From Nitrosomonas sp. (GTDB lineage Bacteria; Pseudomonadota; Gammaproteobacteria; Burkholderiales; Nitrosomonadaceae), in NCBI GenBank assembly GCA_017879645.1, contig JAAEXZ010000012.1, forward strand, positions 1-42,415: a stretch of DNA of 42,415 nucleotides, written 5' to 3'. The notes under the pieces were generated by a model, which saw nothing but the letters and a program-made list of their open reading frames with translations, made no database searches and was not told the origin of the DNA. A program made the position numbers and the translations under genes. The stretch's first letter is position 1; every line of letters starts with the position of its first letter. Positions 36,496 through 42,415 of this stretch are shown here, piece after piece.

Positions 36496-39041
36496 CCGCG
36501 GCCGTCTTGTCGCGCTGGTTATTATGGAGCGAATGGCGTGCACACTGGATGCAGGTGATCGTGGCATTGATCGCCATTGCCACCGGTGTGGCCATGGCTT
36601 ATTCGATTCATCTGATCAACTCTGCGGCATTTAACGAATTTTCCGCAGCGAGTAAAAGTTTGTCTGGACAGTCCGATTTGCAGGTTCGCGGGCGGGCAGC
36701 ATTTTTTGATGAGTCGCTATATCCCAAACTGGCGCGGCATGCGGGTGTAGCTGTGGCCAATCCTGTACTGGAACTCGATGTGGCGGTGCCTGGAAAGCGC
36801 CAGAACCGCAACGATCATAAATTGAAGATCATTGGAATCGATACCTTTCGTGCCATGCAGATTGCCCCTGATCTGCTGGGTATGCCAGCGGAAGGTAAAA
36901 GCATGGACCGGTTTGCCGAAGATGCCCTGTTTTTGTCTCCGGCGGCAATGGCGTGGCTACAGGTCGAGCAGGGCGATAGCCTGCAACTGCATGTGGGGCT
37001 GGAAACGGTTATCCTGCGTGTTGCGGGTGGCGTGGTGCGTGCCCGGGCAGGACAGCGCATCGGAGTCATGGATATTGGCGCACTGCAATGGCGTATGCAG
37101 CAACTTGGGGTGTTGTCACGTATTGAGTTGAAACTGAAAGAAGGGATCAATCACGCAGCTTTCAAAGCCGATCTGTCACGGGAACTGGGTGAGGCCTATG
37201 TTGTAGTGGAATCTGGTGATCAGGAGCAGCGCGTGGCCAACATGTCCCGTGCCTATCGCATCAATCTGAATATGCTGGCGCTGGTCGCACTGTTTACCGG
37301 CGTTTTTCTGGTATTTTCTACCCAGGCGTTGTCCGTTATCCGGCGCCGGCAGCACTTTGCACTATTGCGTGCGCTGGGGTGGACGAGGATGCAGCTGTTG
37401 CGGCAGATGATTTGGGAAGGCGCAGCATTCGGTATGATCGGTTCCTTATTGGGTCTGGCATTGGGTTATGCCATTGCGGCACTGGCCATCCAGTTTCTGG
37501 GGGGCGATCTAGGTACCAATTTTTTCCCTGGTATCAAGCCAAGCATTCATTTTGACGGGGTATCCGCACTGTTGTTCTTTTTGATCGGCTTGTTCGTCAC
37601 GGTACTGGGTAGTATCGTTCCGGCGCTGGAAGCGGCGCGGACCAAACCAGCGCAAGCCTTGCGTTCGGGTAGCGAGGTCATGGCGCTGGTCAAATTATCC
37701 AAGCCGTGGTTTGCACTTGTCTGTCTGCTGGTGGCGCTGCTGTTGACGCAATTGCCTCCATTGTTCGAACTGCCGATATGGGGCTATCTGGCTATTGCCT
37801 TGCTGCTGGTGGGAGGGATTGCGTTGATGCCTTATTGTGTCGGGTGGTTGTTCAATACCCTGATGATACATTGTCTGCGATACCCCATTCCTGCGATATT
37901 CACGCTGGTGCTGGCACGTTTGGCGAATGCACCCAATCAGGCAGCCATAGCACTGGGTGGAATTCTGGCCAGCTTCAGTCTGATGGTTGCGATGGCGATC
38001 ATGGTGTCGAGTTTTCGTTTATCCATCGATGACTGGCTGGTGCGTGTGCTACCGGCTGATTTGTATGTGCGCACCATTGCCAGTGGCGATCATGGCGGCT
38101 TTCCTCTCGAAGCGCAGCAGGACATAGCCGGACTGCCCGGTTTTGATCGGGTCGATTTTTTCCGTTCCCAGACACTGACGCTGGACCAGAGTCGCCCTGA
38201 CATCATGTTGTTTGCGCGTCCCGTCGATCCGGTGGATGCGCGTAATACCCTGCCGATGACAGACGCGTGGATCGCGTCGGATTTGTGGCCGCAGCAGGCC
38301 ATGCCCATCTGGGTGTCAGAAGCGATGGTGGATTTGTACGGTTACCATGTTGGTGATACTGTCGAATTGCCATTGGGTGCGTCGTCGAGGCAATTTTTTG
38401 TGGCGGGTGTCTGGCGCGATTACGGACGCCAATTTGGTGCCGTGCAGATGCGACTGACCGATTATCAGAAATTGACGGGGGACCTGAGTGTCAACACCAT
38501 TGCCATAGGGTTGCAGGCGAACACGACAGCGGATACGGCAATCGAACGCCTTCGGCAACTGGCGTTCGGCTCCAGGCTTGAAATCTCCCAATCGGGAGAC
38601 ATGCGAGCCCTGAGTCTGGAGATATTCGATCGCAGCTTTGCGGTGACATATTTACTGGAGATAGTAGCGGTTTTCATTGGATTGCTGGGTGTAGCGGCCA
38701 GTTTCTCTGCGCAAACGCTAGCACGTGTCAGGGAATTTGGCATGTTGCGGCATATTGGTGTGATGCGTCGGCAGATTTTGTGGCTGCTCGCCGCGGAGGG
38801 CGGTATGCTGACTGCAGTTGGTATCCTGCTGGGATTCGTATTGGGCTGGAGCATTAGCCTGATCCTGGTTTTCATTGTCAATCCACAGTCGTTTCACTGG
38901 ACCATGCCGTTGTATGTGCCCTGGACTTGGTTGTTCTTGATTGCGATTGTGCTGCTGATTTCTGCATCGATTACGGCAGTATGGGCTGGACAACGCGCGG
39001 TGTCCGGTCATGTCATTCGTGCCGTTCGGGAGGACTGGTGA
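36492..39041 (+). CDS. FtsX-family ABC transporter permease
   Basis: This is the large permease partner of the preceding ATPase. The 849-residue product has a first span at about residues 18-38, then a periplasmic domain of some 210 residues. A first FtsX block of three spans follows (about 255-390, including ALEAARTKPAQALRSG), then two central spans, a second periplasmic domain (about 515-705) and a final FtsX block (about 720-849). Such duplicated permeases fit lipoprotein or lipid extraction systems of the YbbP/AttFG type. The start ATG 36492 overlaps the ATPase stop, and the stop overlaps the next start by one base (TGATG). Confidence 0.9.
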   Translation: MTAAVLSRWLLWSEWRAHWMQVIVALIAIATGVAMAYSIHLINSAAFNEFSAASKSLSGQSDLQVRGRAAFFDESLYPKLARHAGVAVANPVLELDVAVPGKRQNRNDHKLKIIGIDTFRAMQIAPDLLGMPAEGKSMDRFAEDALFLSPAAMAWLQVEQGDSLQLHVGLETVILRVAGGVVRARAGQRIGVMDIGALQWRMQQLGVLSRIELKLKEGINHAAFKADLSRELGEAYVVVESGDQEQRVANMSRAYRINLNMLALVALFTGVFLVFSTQALSVIRRRQHFALLRALGWTRMQLLRQMIWEGAAFGMIGSLLGLALGYAIAALAIQFLGGDLGTNFFPGIKPSIHFDGVSALLFFLIGLFVTVLGSIVPALEAARTKPAQALRSGSEVMALVKLSKPWFALVCLLVALLLTQLPPLFELPIWGYLAIALLLVGGIALMPYCVGWLFNTLMIHCLRYPIPAIFTLVLARLANAPNQAAIALGGILASFSLMVAMAIMVSSFRLSIDDWLVRVLPADLYVRTIASGDHGGFPLEAQQDIAGLPGFDRVDFFRSQTLTLDQSRPDIMLFARPVDPVDARNTLPMTDAWIASDLWPQQAMPIWVSEAMVDLYGYHVGDTVELPLGASSRQFFVAGVWRDYGRQFGAVQMRLTDYQKLTGDLSVNTIAIGLQANTTADTAIERLRQLAFGSRLEISQSGDMRALSLEIFDRSFAVTYLLEIVAVFIGLLGVAASFSAQTLARVREFGMLRHIGVMRRQILWLLAAEGGMLTAVGILLGFVLGWSISLILVFIVNPQSFHWTMPLYVPWTWLFLIAIVLLISASITAVWAGQRAVSGHVIRAVREDW

Positions 39042-40150
39042 TGAAGCCGGTAGAAGGCGCGATGCCACGATTTGGCAGGTTCGTTGTTGCCCTGTTCCTG
39101 TTGATGGCCTGCTTGCTGACCATACAGGTCGGTGCAGAACCCTCGCGGTTGCAGCAGGTGGTGCCAGGCCGTCAACTGACTTTCCCGCATGATTTGGGCG
39201 CGCATCAGGATTTTCGCATCGAGTGGTGGTACATCACCGGCTGGCTGGAAACCGGGGATAGCAAGCCACTTGGTTTTCAGGTCACTTTTTTTCGCTATGC
39301 GACGGATCAGCATCGCGAGAATCCCAGTCGCTTTGCTGCAAAGTATCTCATTATCGCTCATTTGGCGTTATCGGATCCTGCAACAGGGAAGCTGCGGCAC
39401 ACAGAAAAGTCGGCGCGCGAAGGGTTTGATCTGGCTTACGCCAAGGAAGGCGATACCGATGTCAGGTTGGATGGCTGGTCGCTGGTGCGTGATACTGATG
39501 GACAGTATCAAGTGGACATGCAGACTAACGACTTCGGTTTGCGATTATCGTTGATGCCCACACAAAGTGTGATGTTGCAGGGTCAGGATGGTTTTTCCCG
39601 CAAGGGACCCGAGCCGGGACAGGCGAGTTATTACTACAGCGAGCCGCATTTGAGTGTTTCAGGAACAGTTTTTCGTAACGCCAAGCCCGTCGATGTGCGG
39701 GGTCGAGCCTGGCTTGATCATGAGTGGTCGACGACCTACTTGGCGCCAGAGGCCGATGGATGGGATTGGGTAGGCGCCAATCTGGATGACGGGTCGGCAT
39801 TGATGTCCTTTCAGATTCGCCGTAAAGGTGGGGGCAAGGTTTGGGCCTATGCGGCATTACGCGACCGTTCCGGAAAAATGACTTTTTTCGATACCGATCA
39901 GGTTGAGTTCATACCGCTACGGACCTGGAAATCGCCGCAGACCCGTGCGGAATACCCGGTGGCGATGCAGATTCGCACTGGTGATATCAAATGGGAGCTG
40001 ACGCCATTGATGGATGACCAGGAACTGGATGCGCGCCAATCCACATCGGCTATCTACTGGGAAGGCGCCGTAACATTGAAACGAAATGGAGAGTCGGCTG
40101 GAAAGGGCTATCTCGAGTTGACCGGCTATGCCGATCCACTGGCATTATGA
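39041..40150 (+). CDS. AttH/CrtC-like lipocalin-type secreted protein
   Basis: The 369-residue product belongs to the AttH family (predicted secreted hydrolase or carotenoid 1,2-hydratase-like, two lipocalin-like barrels). It starts with a signal-peptide-like segment: basic residues, a hydrophobic core at 14-30 and a likely cut after VGA near residue 32. Family motifs are FRIEWWYITGWLET near residue 63 and the RGRAWLDHEWSTTYL block near 225. It is the third gene of a unit with the ATPase and permease, and the same set occurs as att-type operons elsewhere. ATG 39041 has GGGAGG at 39028-39033. Its substrate is unknown; a periplasmic lipid partner for the permease is an inference. Confidence 0.87.
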   Translation: MKPVEGAMPRFGRFVVALFLLMACLLTIQVGAEPSRLQQVVPGRQLTFPHDLGAHQDFRIEWWYITGWLETGDSKPLGFQVTFFRYATDQHRENPSRFAAKYLIIAHLALSDPATGKLRHTEKSAREGFDLAYAKEGDTDVRLDGWSLVRDTDGQYQVDMQTNDFGLRLSLMPTQSVMLQGQDGFSRKGPEPGQASYYYSEPHLSVSGTVFRNAKPVDVRGRAWLDHEWSTTYLAPEADGWDWVGANLDDGSALMSFQIRRKGGGKVWAYAALRDRSGKMTFFDTDQVEFIPLRTWKSPQTRAEYPVAMQIRTGDIKWELTPLMDDQELDARQSTSAIYWEGAVTLKRNGESAGKGYLELTGYADPLAL

Positions 40151-40384
40151 AAAGGATGAACAGGATTCTGGCGCGCCAATCCAGGGGTGATCTGGATTTG
40201 ATGGTGATTTTCCGGGTGATTTTGTAGTACTGTCAATTACAATACTTTCATTGTTGATAAATGTGGGTTAGAATTCTTGGGCAAATTGATCAGGGTTGTA
40301 ATTTATTACTGTAAGTTTGGCAGTAAACTCGGTTCCTTAAGCTACTGATCGGCATAATAATAAATCGAAGGAACAGAGAAAGTG

Positions 40385-40409
40385 CATAATCGCAAGACTT
40401 GCGGTTATG
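40385..40409 (+). promoter_or_regulatory. Near-perfect 25-base dyad in the leader of the small membrane protein gene
   Basis: CATAATCGCAAG (40385-40396), a single central A, then CTTGCGGTTATG (40398-40409). All twelve positions pair in RNA, with one U-G pair. It could be a protein-binding operator or a leader hairpin. Its centre is about 96 bases before the ATG at 40493. Confidence 0.55.
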
Positions 40410-40421
40410 AAAGTAGGGGGG

Positions 40422-40442
40422 GTCGATTTTATTCGACTTTAT
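40422..40442 (+). promoter_or_regulatory. Leader hairpin with T-rich tail (attenuator-like)
   Basis: GTCGA (40422-40426) and TCGAC (40433-40437) pair around TTTTAT, followed by a T-rich run at 40438-40444 and preceded by a run of G (40416-40422). The stem is short, so premature termination would be partial. Confidence 0.35.
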
Positions 40443-40492
40443 TTAGTTAAGTAAGTAGTAATTACGAAATCCATTAAATAAGGAGATAAGTT

Positions 40493-40600
40493 ATGAGCGA
40501 AATCAACAGAAGAGAAACAGATGCACAAGTACTGAGACTGTTCTTCATTTCTACCGCCGTTTTCATCGCCATCGGCGCAGCAATGTACGGAATATTCTAA
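40493..40600 (+). CDS. Small single-span membrane protein, 35 residues
   Basis: ATG 40493 is preceded by AGGAG (40481-40485) at ideal spacing, and the frame ends at TAA 40598-40600. The product has a polar N-terminus (MSEINRRETDAQV) with two arginines, then one uninterrupted hydrophobic helix from about residue 14 to the end (LRLFFISTAVFIAIGAAMYG). The positive charges suggest an N-in orientation. It has its own leader and a strong terminator, so it is a monocistronic unit. Its size and shape recall accessory subunits of respiratory oxidases and similar complexes, but I do not recognise the sequence. Ordinary length cut-offs would miss it. Confidence 0.75.
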   Translation: MSEINRRETDAQVLRLFFISTAVFIAIGAAMYGIF

Positions 40601-40706
40601 GCTGAATTATTTCTAACGATAGAATGTGACGGCAAAAATTTTACGGTGCTATCGCTATTCAGCTATTCGCAGTAAAACCCCGTGACAATTCAATTAGTGT
40701 AGAAGT

Positions 40707-40754
40707 ATAAATGCCCATTTATAGGTATAACCAATAAGTGGGCATTTATTTTTT
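40707..40754 (+). terminator. Strong intrinsic terminator of the small membrane protein gene
   Basis: ATAAATGCCCA (40707-40717) and TGGGCATTTAT (40739-40749) are perfect 11-bp complements around a 21-base loop, followed by a run of six T (40749-40754). It lies 107 bases after the small gene's stop. It could also serve the minus-strand protoglobin end at 40813 in the other direction, where A-rich flanks give a T run too. Confidence 0.85.
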
Positions 40755-40812
40755 AGTCGATTGACTGCTTCATCCTTTCAAAGCAATCCAAACTCCTTTT
40801 CTGCCAATAGGA

Positions 40813-41403
40813 CTAGAATTCTCCAGTCTTGATATAAGGCTGCGACCAGAGAATTACCTGCATCAGTACAGATTTGCGCCATGCATCCTGCATGCGATCG
40901 ACATCATCACGTGAATGGCCGCCTTTTTCCAGGAATGGGCGCAGTGTGGTGGTGATCGGGATCAACAAAGCAAAAATATAGTGCAGATGGATGATCGGTA
41001 CCGATTTGACATTGTCGGTCGTGTTCTTTTTCGAGCTGTGATGGCGCAAACCGATTTCATATTGATAATTGAGCCAGTTCTGATCGTATTCGGCATTGGC
41101 TGTATCCAGGATCCACTGACCAAAACGCTTGCGCACGCCGCCGAGATAATCCATGTTGGGCTGACCATCGGCTGCATTGGTGAAATAATGCAGCAGAAAC
41201 GGCGTTGAACCCACGAAGCCATACCAGACATCCAGAATCTGTTCGGTTTGATCCTTGAGAATGTCATGCGACATTTTCAGGTAACGCACATCATCGTCGC
41301 CGAATAATGTGGCTTGTTTTAGCTTGGCAAAATCGTCAGTGGAAACTGGGGATTGTTGCAGTGAGACGCTACCATAGGTGTAACCTGGTATCGTTGATGT
41401 CAT
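40813..41403 (-). CDS. Protoglobin (single-domain haem protein)
   Basis: The 195-residue product matches the protoglobin family, single-domain globins related to globin-coupled sensors that bind O2, CO and NO. The distal pair W60-Y61 (LDVWYGFVG) falls at the residue numbers of the well-studied Methanosarcina protein. F94 and the proximal histidine H121 (in YEIGLRHHSSKKNTTD) lie one residue from the expected positions. The phrase EIGLRH...KKN..D is the family hallmark. I chose ATG 41403, which has AAAGGA on the minus strand; the frame is open to 41514 but those residues are not family-like. No signalling domain is fused. Its role may be NO or O2 chemistry. Confidence 0.9.
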   Translation of the reverse strand: MTSTIPGYTYGSVSLQQSPVSTDDFAKLKQATLFGDDDVRYLKMSHDILKDQTEQILDVWYGFVGSTPFLLHYFTNAADGQPNMDYLGGVRKRFGQWILDTANAEYDQNWLNYQYEIGLRHHSSKKNTTDNVKSVPIIHLHYIFALLIPITTTLRPFLEKGGHSRDDVDRMQDAWRKSVLMQVILWSQPYIKTGEF

Positions 41404-41483
41404 AAAAGTTTTCCTTTGAGTTGATGTTAATGCATGGTTGGGCAAGCGCATTGCTTTTTGCTTCCACCATGCTTTGGATATCA

Positions 41484-41496
41484 TGCAGTGACTGCA
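41484..41496 (-). promoter_or_regulatory. 13-base palindrome upstream of the protoglobin gene
   Basis: TGCAGT, a central G, then ACTGCA make a perfect dyad 81 bases before the protoglobin start. A second, imperfect dyad ATGTTAATGCAT lies at 41424-41435 near the ribosome site. Either may be an operator; neither can be tied to a known regulator by eye. Confidence 0.3.
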
Positions 41497-41639
41497 ATGA
41501 AAGATGGTCATCAATACTGGAAAAGCGTTGCTCCAATATTTGAATGGCGGATTTTACAGGATTTGGTCAGGTTAATGAAATCATCATGATACTTGCCCAT
41601 CCCGACAGGAAACGAATTGATGGATTCCGTTATTTGCTG

Positions 41640-42415
41640 CTAACGTTCTGGTGACTGCACTACTGTATCCAGCCAGTTTTTCCAGCGTAAATATTTGCGG
41701 TACAAGGCGGAATCCTGTTGATAGGATTCATCGATTTTCAGGGAAGAGGAGGGGTGAGCAATTTCCAGATCTCGAGCGAGCCAGGCTGCACCGAGCAAGC
41801 TTGCTTCCTTTTGCTGCAAGTGAAAGACCGGTACGGAGCAGCATCTTGCAATACCTTGTTGCAGGCAGGTTAGTTCCGACAATCCTCCCGATAGATATAT
41901 GGCATTTAAGCTGGAGTGTGCTTGAAAATCCTCCAAAATACGCACGACACGAAAGATGATGGCTTCGAGCAGCAATGCGGCGATTTCTTGAGGATTCAGG
42001 TCAGCACAGGCAGGCGGATAATGGGATGGGTCAGGTTTGCAGAAATAGGGAGCACCCAGGCCGCTGGGTTCGGCCAGACAGAAAAAATCTTTTTTTGCCA
42101 GATCGTCGATCCGGCAGTCGTTCGCCGGATAAGGGGCTAGAGCCGAAGCAATTGAATTGAGCGTGCCTTCAATGGCGAATTGTGTGTGTCGTTGTGCATC
42201 CTGATAGAGCAGGGTTTGCAGGTAACCCGTTGCAGTCGGGGTGCTGGAAGTACAAGGATGAATGACGAAACCGCCTGTACCGAGATTGACCAAGGCAGCC
42301 TGGTGATCCTGTCCCAGGCCGGCTACGCAGGCTGCGGACTGATCGCCGACACTGGCTTGTAGTGTCAAACCCAGTTCTGGCAGGACGAGGTCGAGTCCGA
42401 CGGAAGGTTTGATGG
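41640..42415 (-). CDS. FGGY-family carbohydrate kinase, C-terminal part (5' end outside window)
   Basis: The frame is open from the right edge to the stop at 41640-41642, giving 258 visible residues. The actin-like ATPase motifs of the FGGY C-terminal domain are present: VGDQSAACVAG near the edge, LVNLGTGGFVI (phosphate 2-type loop) and NAIYLSGGLSELTCLQQGIA (adenosine motif), followed by EASLLGAAWLA. It phosphorylates a sugar or polyol with ATP. Glycerol, xylulose or sedoheptulose are all possible; the substrate domain is outside the window, and the absence of sugar-specific residues here prevents a choice. The TTG near 42368 is internal, not the start. Confidence 0.85.
   Translation of the reverse strand, partial: IKPSVGLDLVLPELGLTLQASVGDQSAACVAGLGQDHQAALVNLGTGGFVIHPCTSSTPTATGYLQTLLYQDAQRHTQFAIEGTLNSIASALAPYPANDCRIDDLAKKDFFCLAEPSGLGAPYFCKPDPSHYPPACADLNPQEIAALLLEAIIFRVVRILEDFQAHSSLNAIYLSGGLSELTCLQQGIARCCSVPVFHLQQKEASLLGAAWLARDLEIAHPSSSLKIDESYQQDSALYRKYLRWKNWLDTVVQSPER

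Larger units (their letters stand above)
40151..40492 (+). other. 342-base structured intergenic region / leader of the small membrane protein gene
   Basis: There is no ORF of note. From left to right it holds AATCCAG/CTGGATT (40178-40198, 7 bp), TTACTG/CAGTAA (40306-40326, 6 bp), CATAATCGCAAG with its partner CTTGCGGTTATG (40385-40409, 12 pairs including one G-U), and GTCGA/TCGAC (40422-40437) followed by TTTATTTAG. The first can end the attH transcript. The last two lie within 110 bases of the small gene's start and probably form part of its 5' untranslated region. Confidence 0.55.

Noticed and set aside
1-42415. CRISPR arrays, insertion sequences, prophage or toxin-antitoxin genes
   Set aside because: I looked for spaced direct repeats, terminal inverted repeats, transposase or integrase proteins and small paired ORFs. 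Only xerD, a housekeeping recombinase, was found.

Overview
The window reads as chromosomal DNA of a betaproteobacterium. My best guess is an ammonia oxidiser of the Nitrosomonas type. That guess rests on a complete 14-gene nuo operon in the order tpiA-secG-tRNA-Leu-nuo, squalene-hopene cyclase with the adenosylhopane nucleosidase HpnG, a stand-alone protoglobin, and a patchwork of AT-rich and GC-richer housekeeping genes. No amo, hao or 16S sequence is present, so the genus is inference. I see no prophage, transposase, integron or CRISPR array.

Layout. Positions 1-105 are the acidic C-terminal tail of a gene that begins outside the window. Positions 398-3138 hold pstC-pstA-pstB (phosphate uptake) without pstS or phoU beside them. 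tpiA and secG follow, then tRNA-Leu(GAG), then nuoA to nuoN (4592-19265), a full proton-pumping NADH:quinone oxidoreductase with separate nuoC and nuoD. htpG follows behind a good sigma-32-type heat-shock promoter. A long bulged hairpin separates it from an overlapping pair, ogt and xerD. On the minus strand lie dsbB, an RlmL-like rRNA methyltransferase, a DUF423 membrane protein and xseA. A 375-base AT-rich gap precedes an ExbB/TolQ-like gene that has no exbD partner.

From about 27.8 kb the DNA is richer in G+C. mlaA (outer-membrane lipid trafficking), shc and hpnG lie in one direction and form a hopanoid and outer-membrane lipid group. An ABC exporter and metY converge on them from the minus strand. 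Next come a DUF4156 lipoprotein, a parvulin-type isomerase, and a three-gene unit of a LolD-like ATPase, a large FtsX-like permease and an AttH-like secreted protein.

The last 2.3 kb holds the least ordinary material. A 35-residue single-span membrane protein (40493-40600) is missed by ordinary length cut-offs. It has a strong ribosome binding site, a leader with several hairpins and a textbook terminator. Beyond it are a minus-strand protoglobin, with the Trp-Tyr and His positions expected of the family, and the C-terminal part of an FGGY sugar kinase that runs off the right edge.

Most of the window is conventional core metabolism: energy conservation (nuo), phosphate uptake, protein folding and export (htpG, secG, dsbB, ppiC), DNA repair and recombination (ogt, xerD, xseA) and envelope lipid handling. 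I did not find a clearly new multi-gene system. The small structured unit at 40.3-40.75 kb and the mlaA/shc/hpnG neighbourhood with its orphan exbB are the best places to look.
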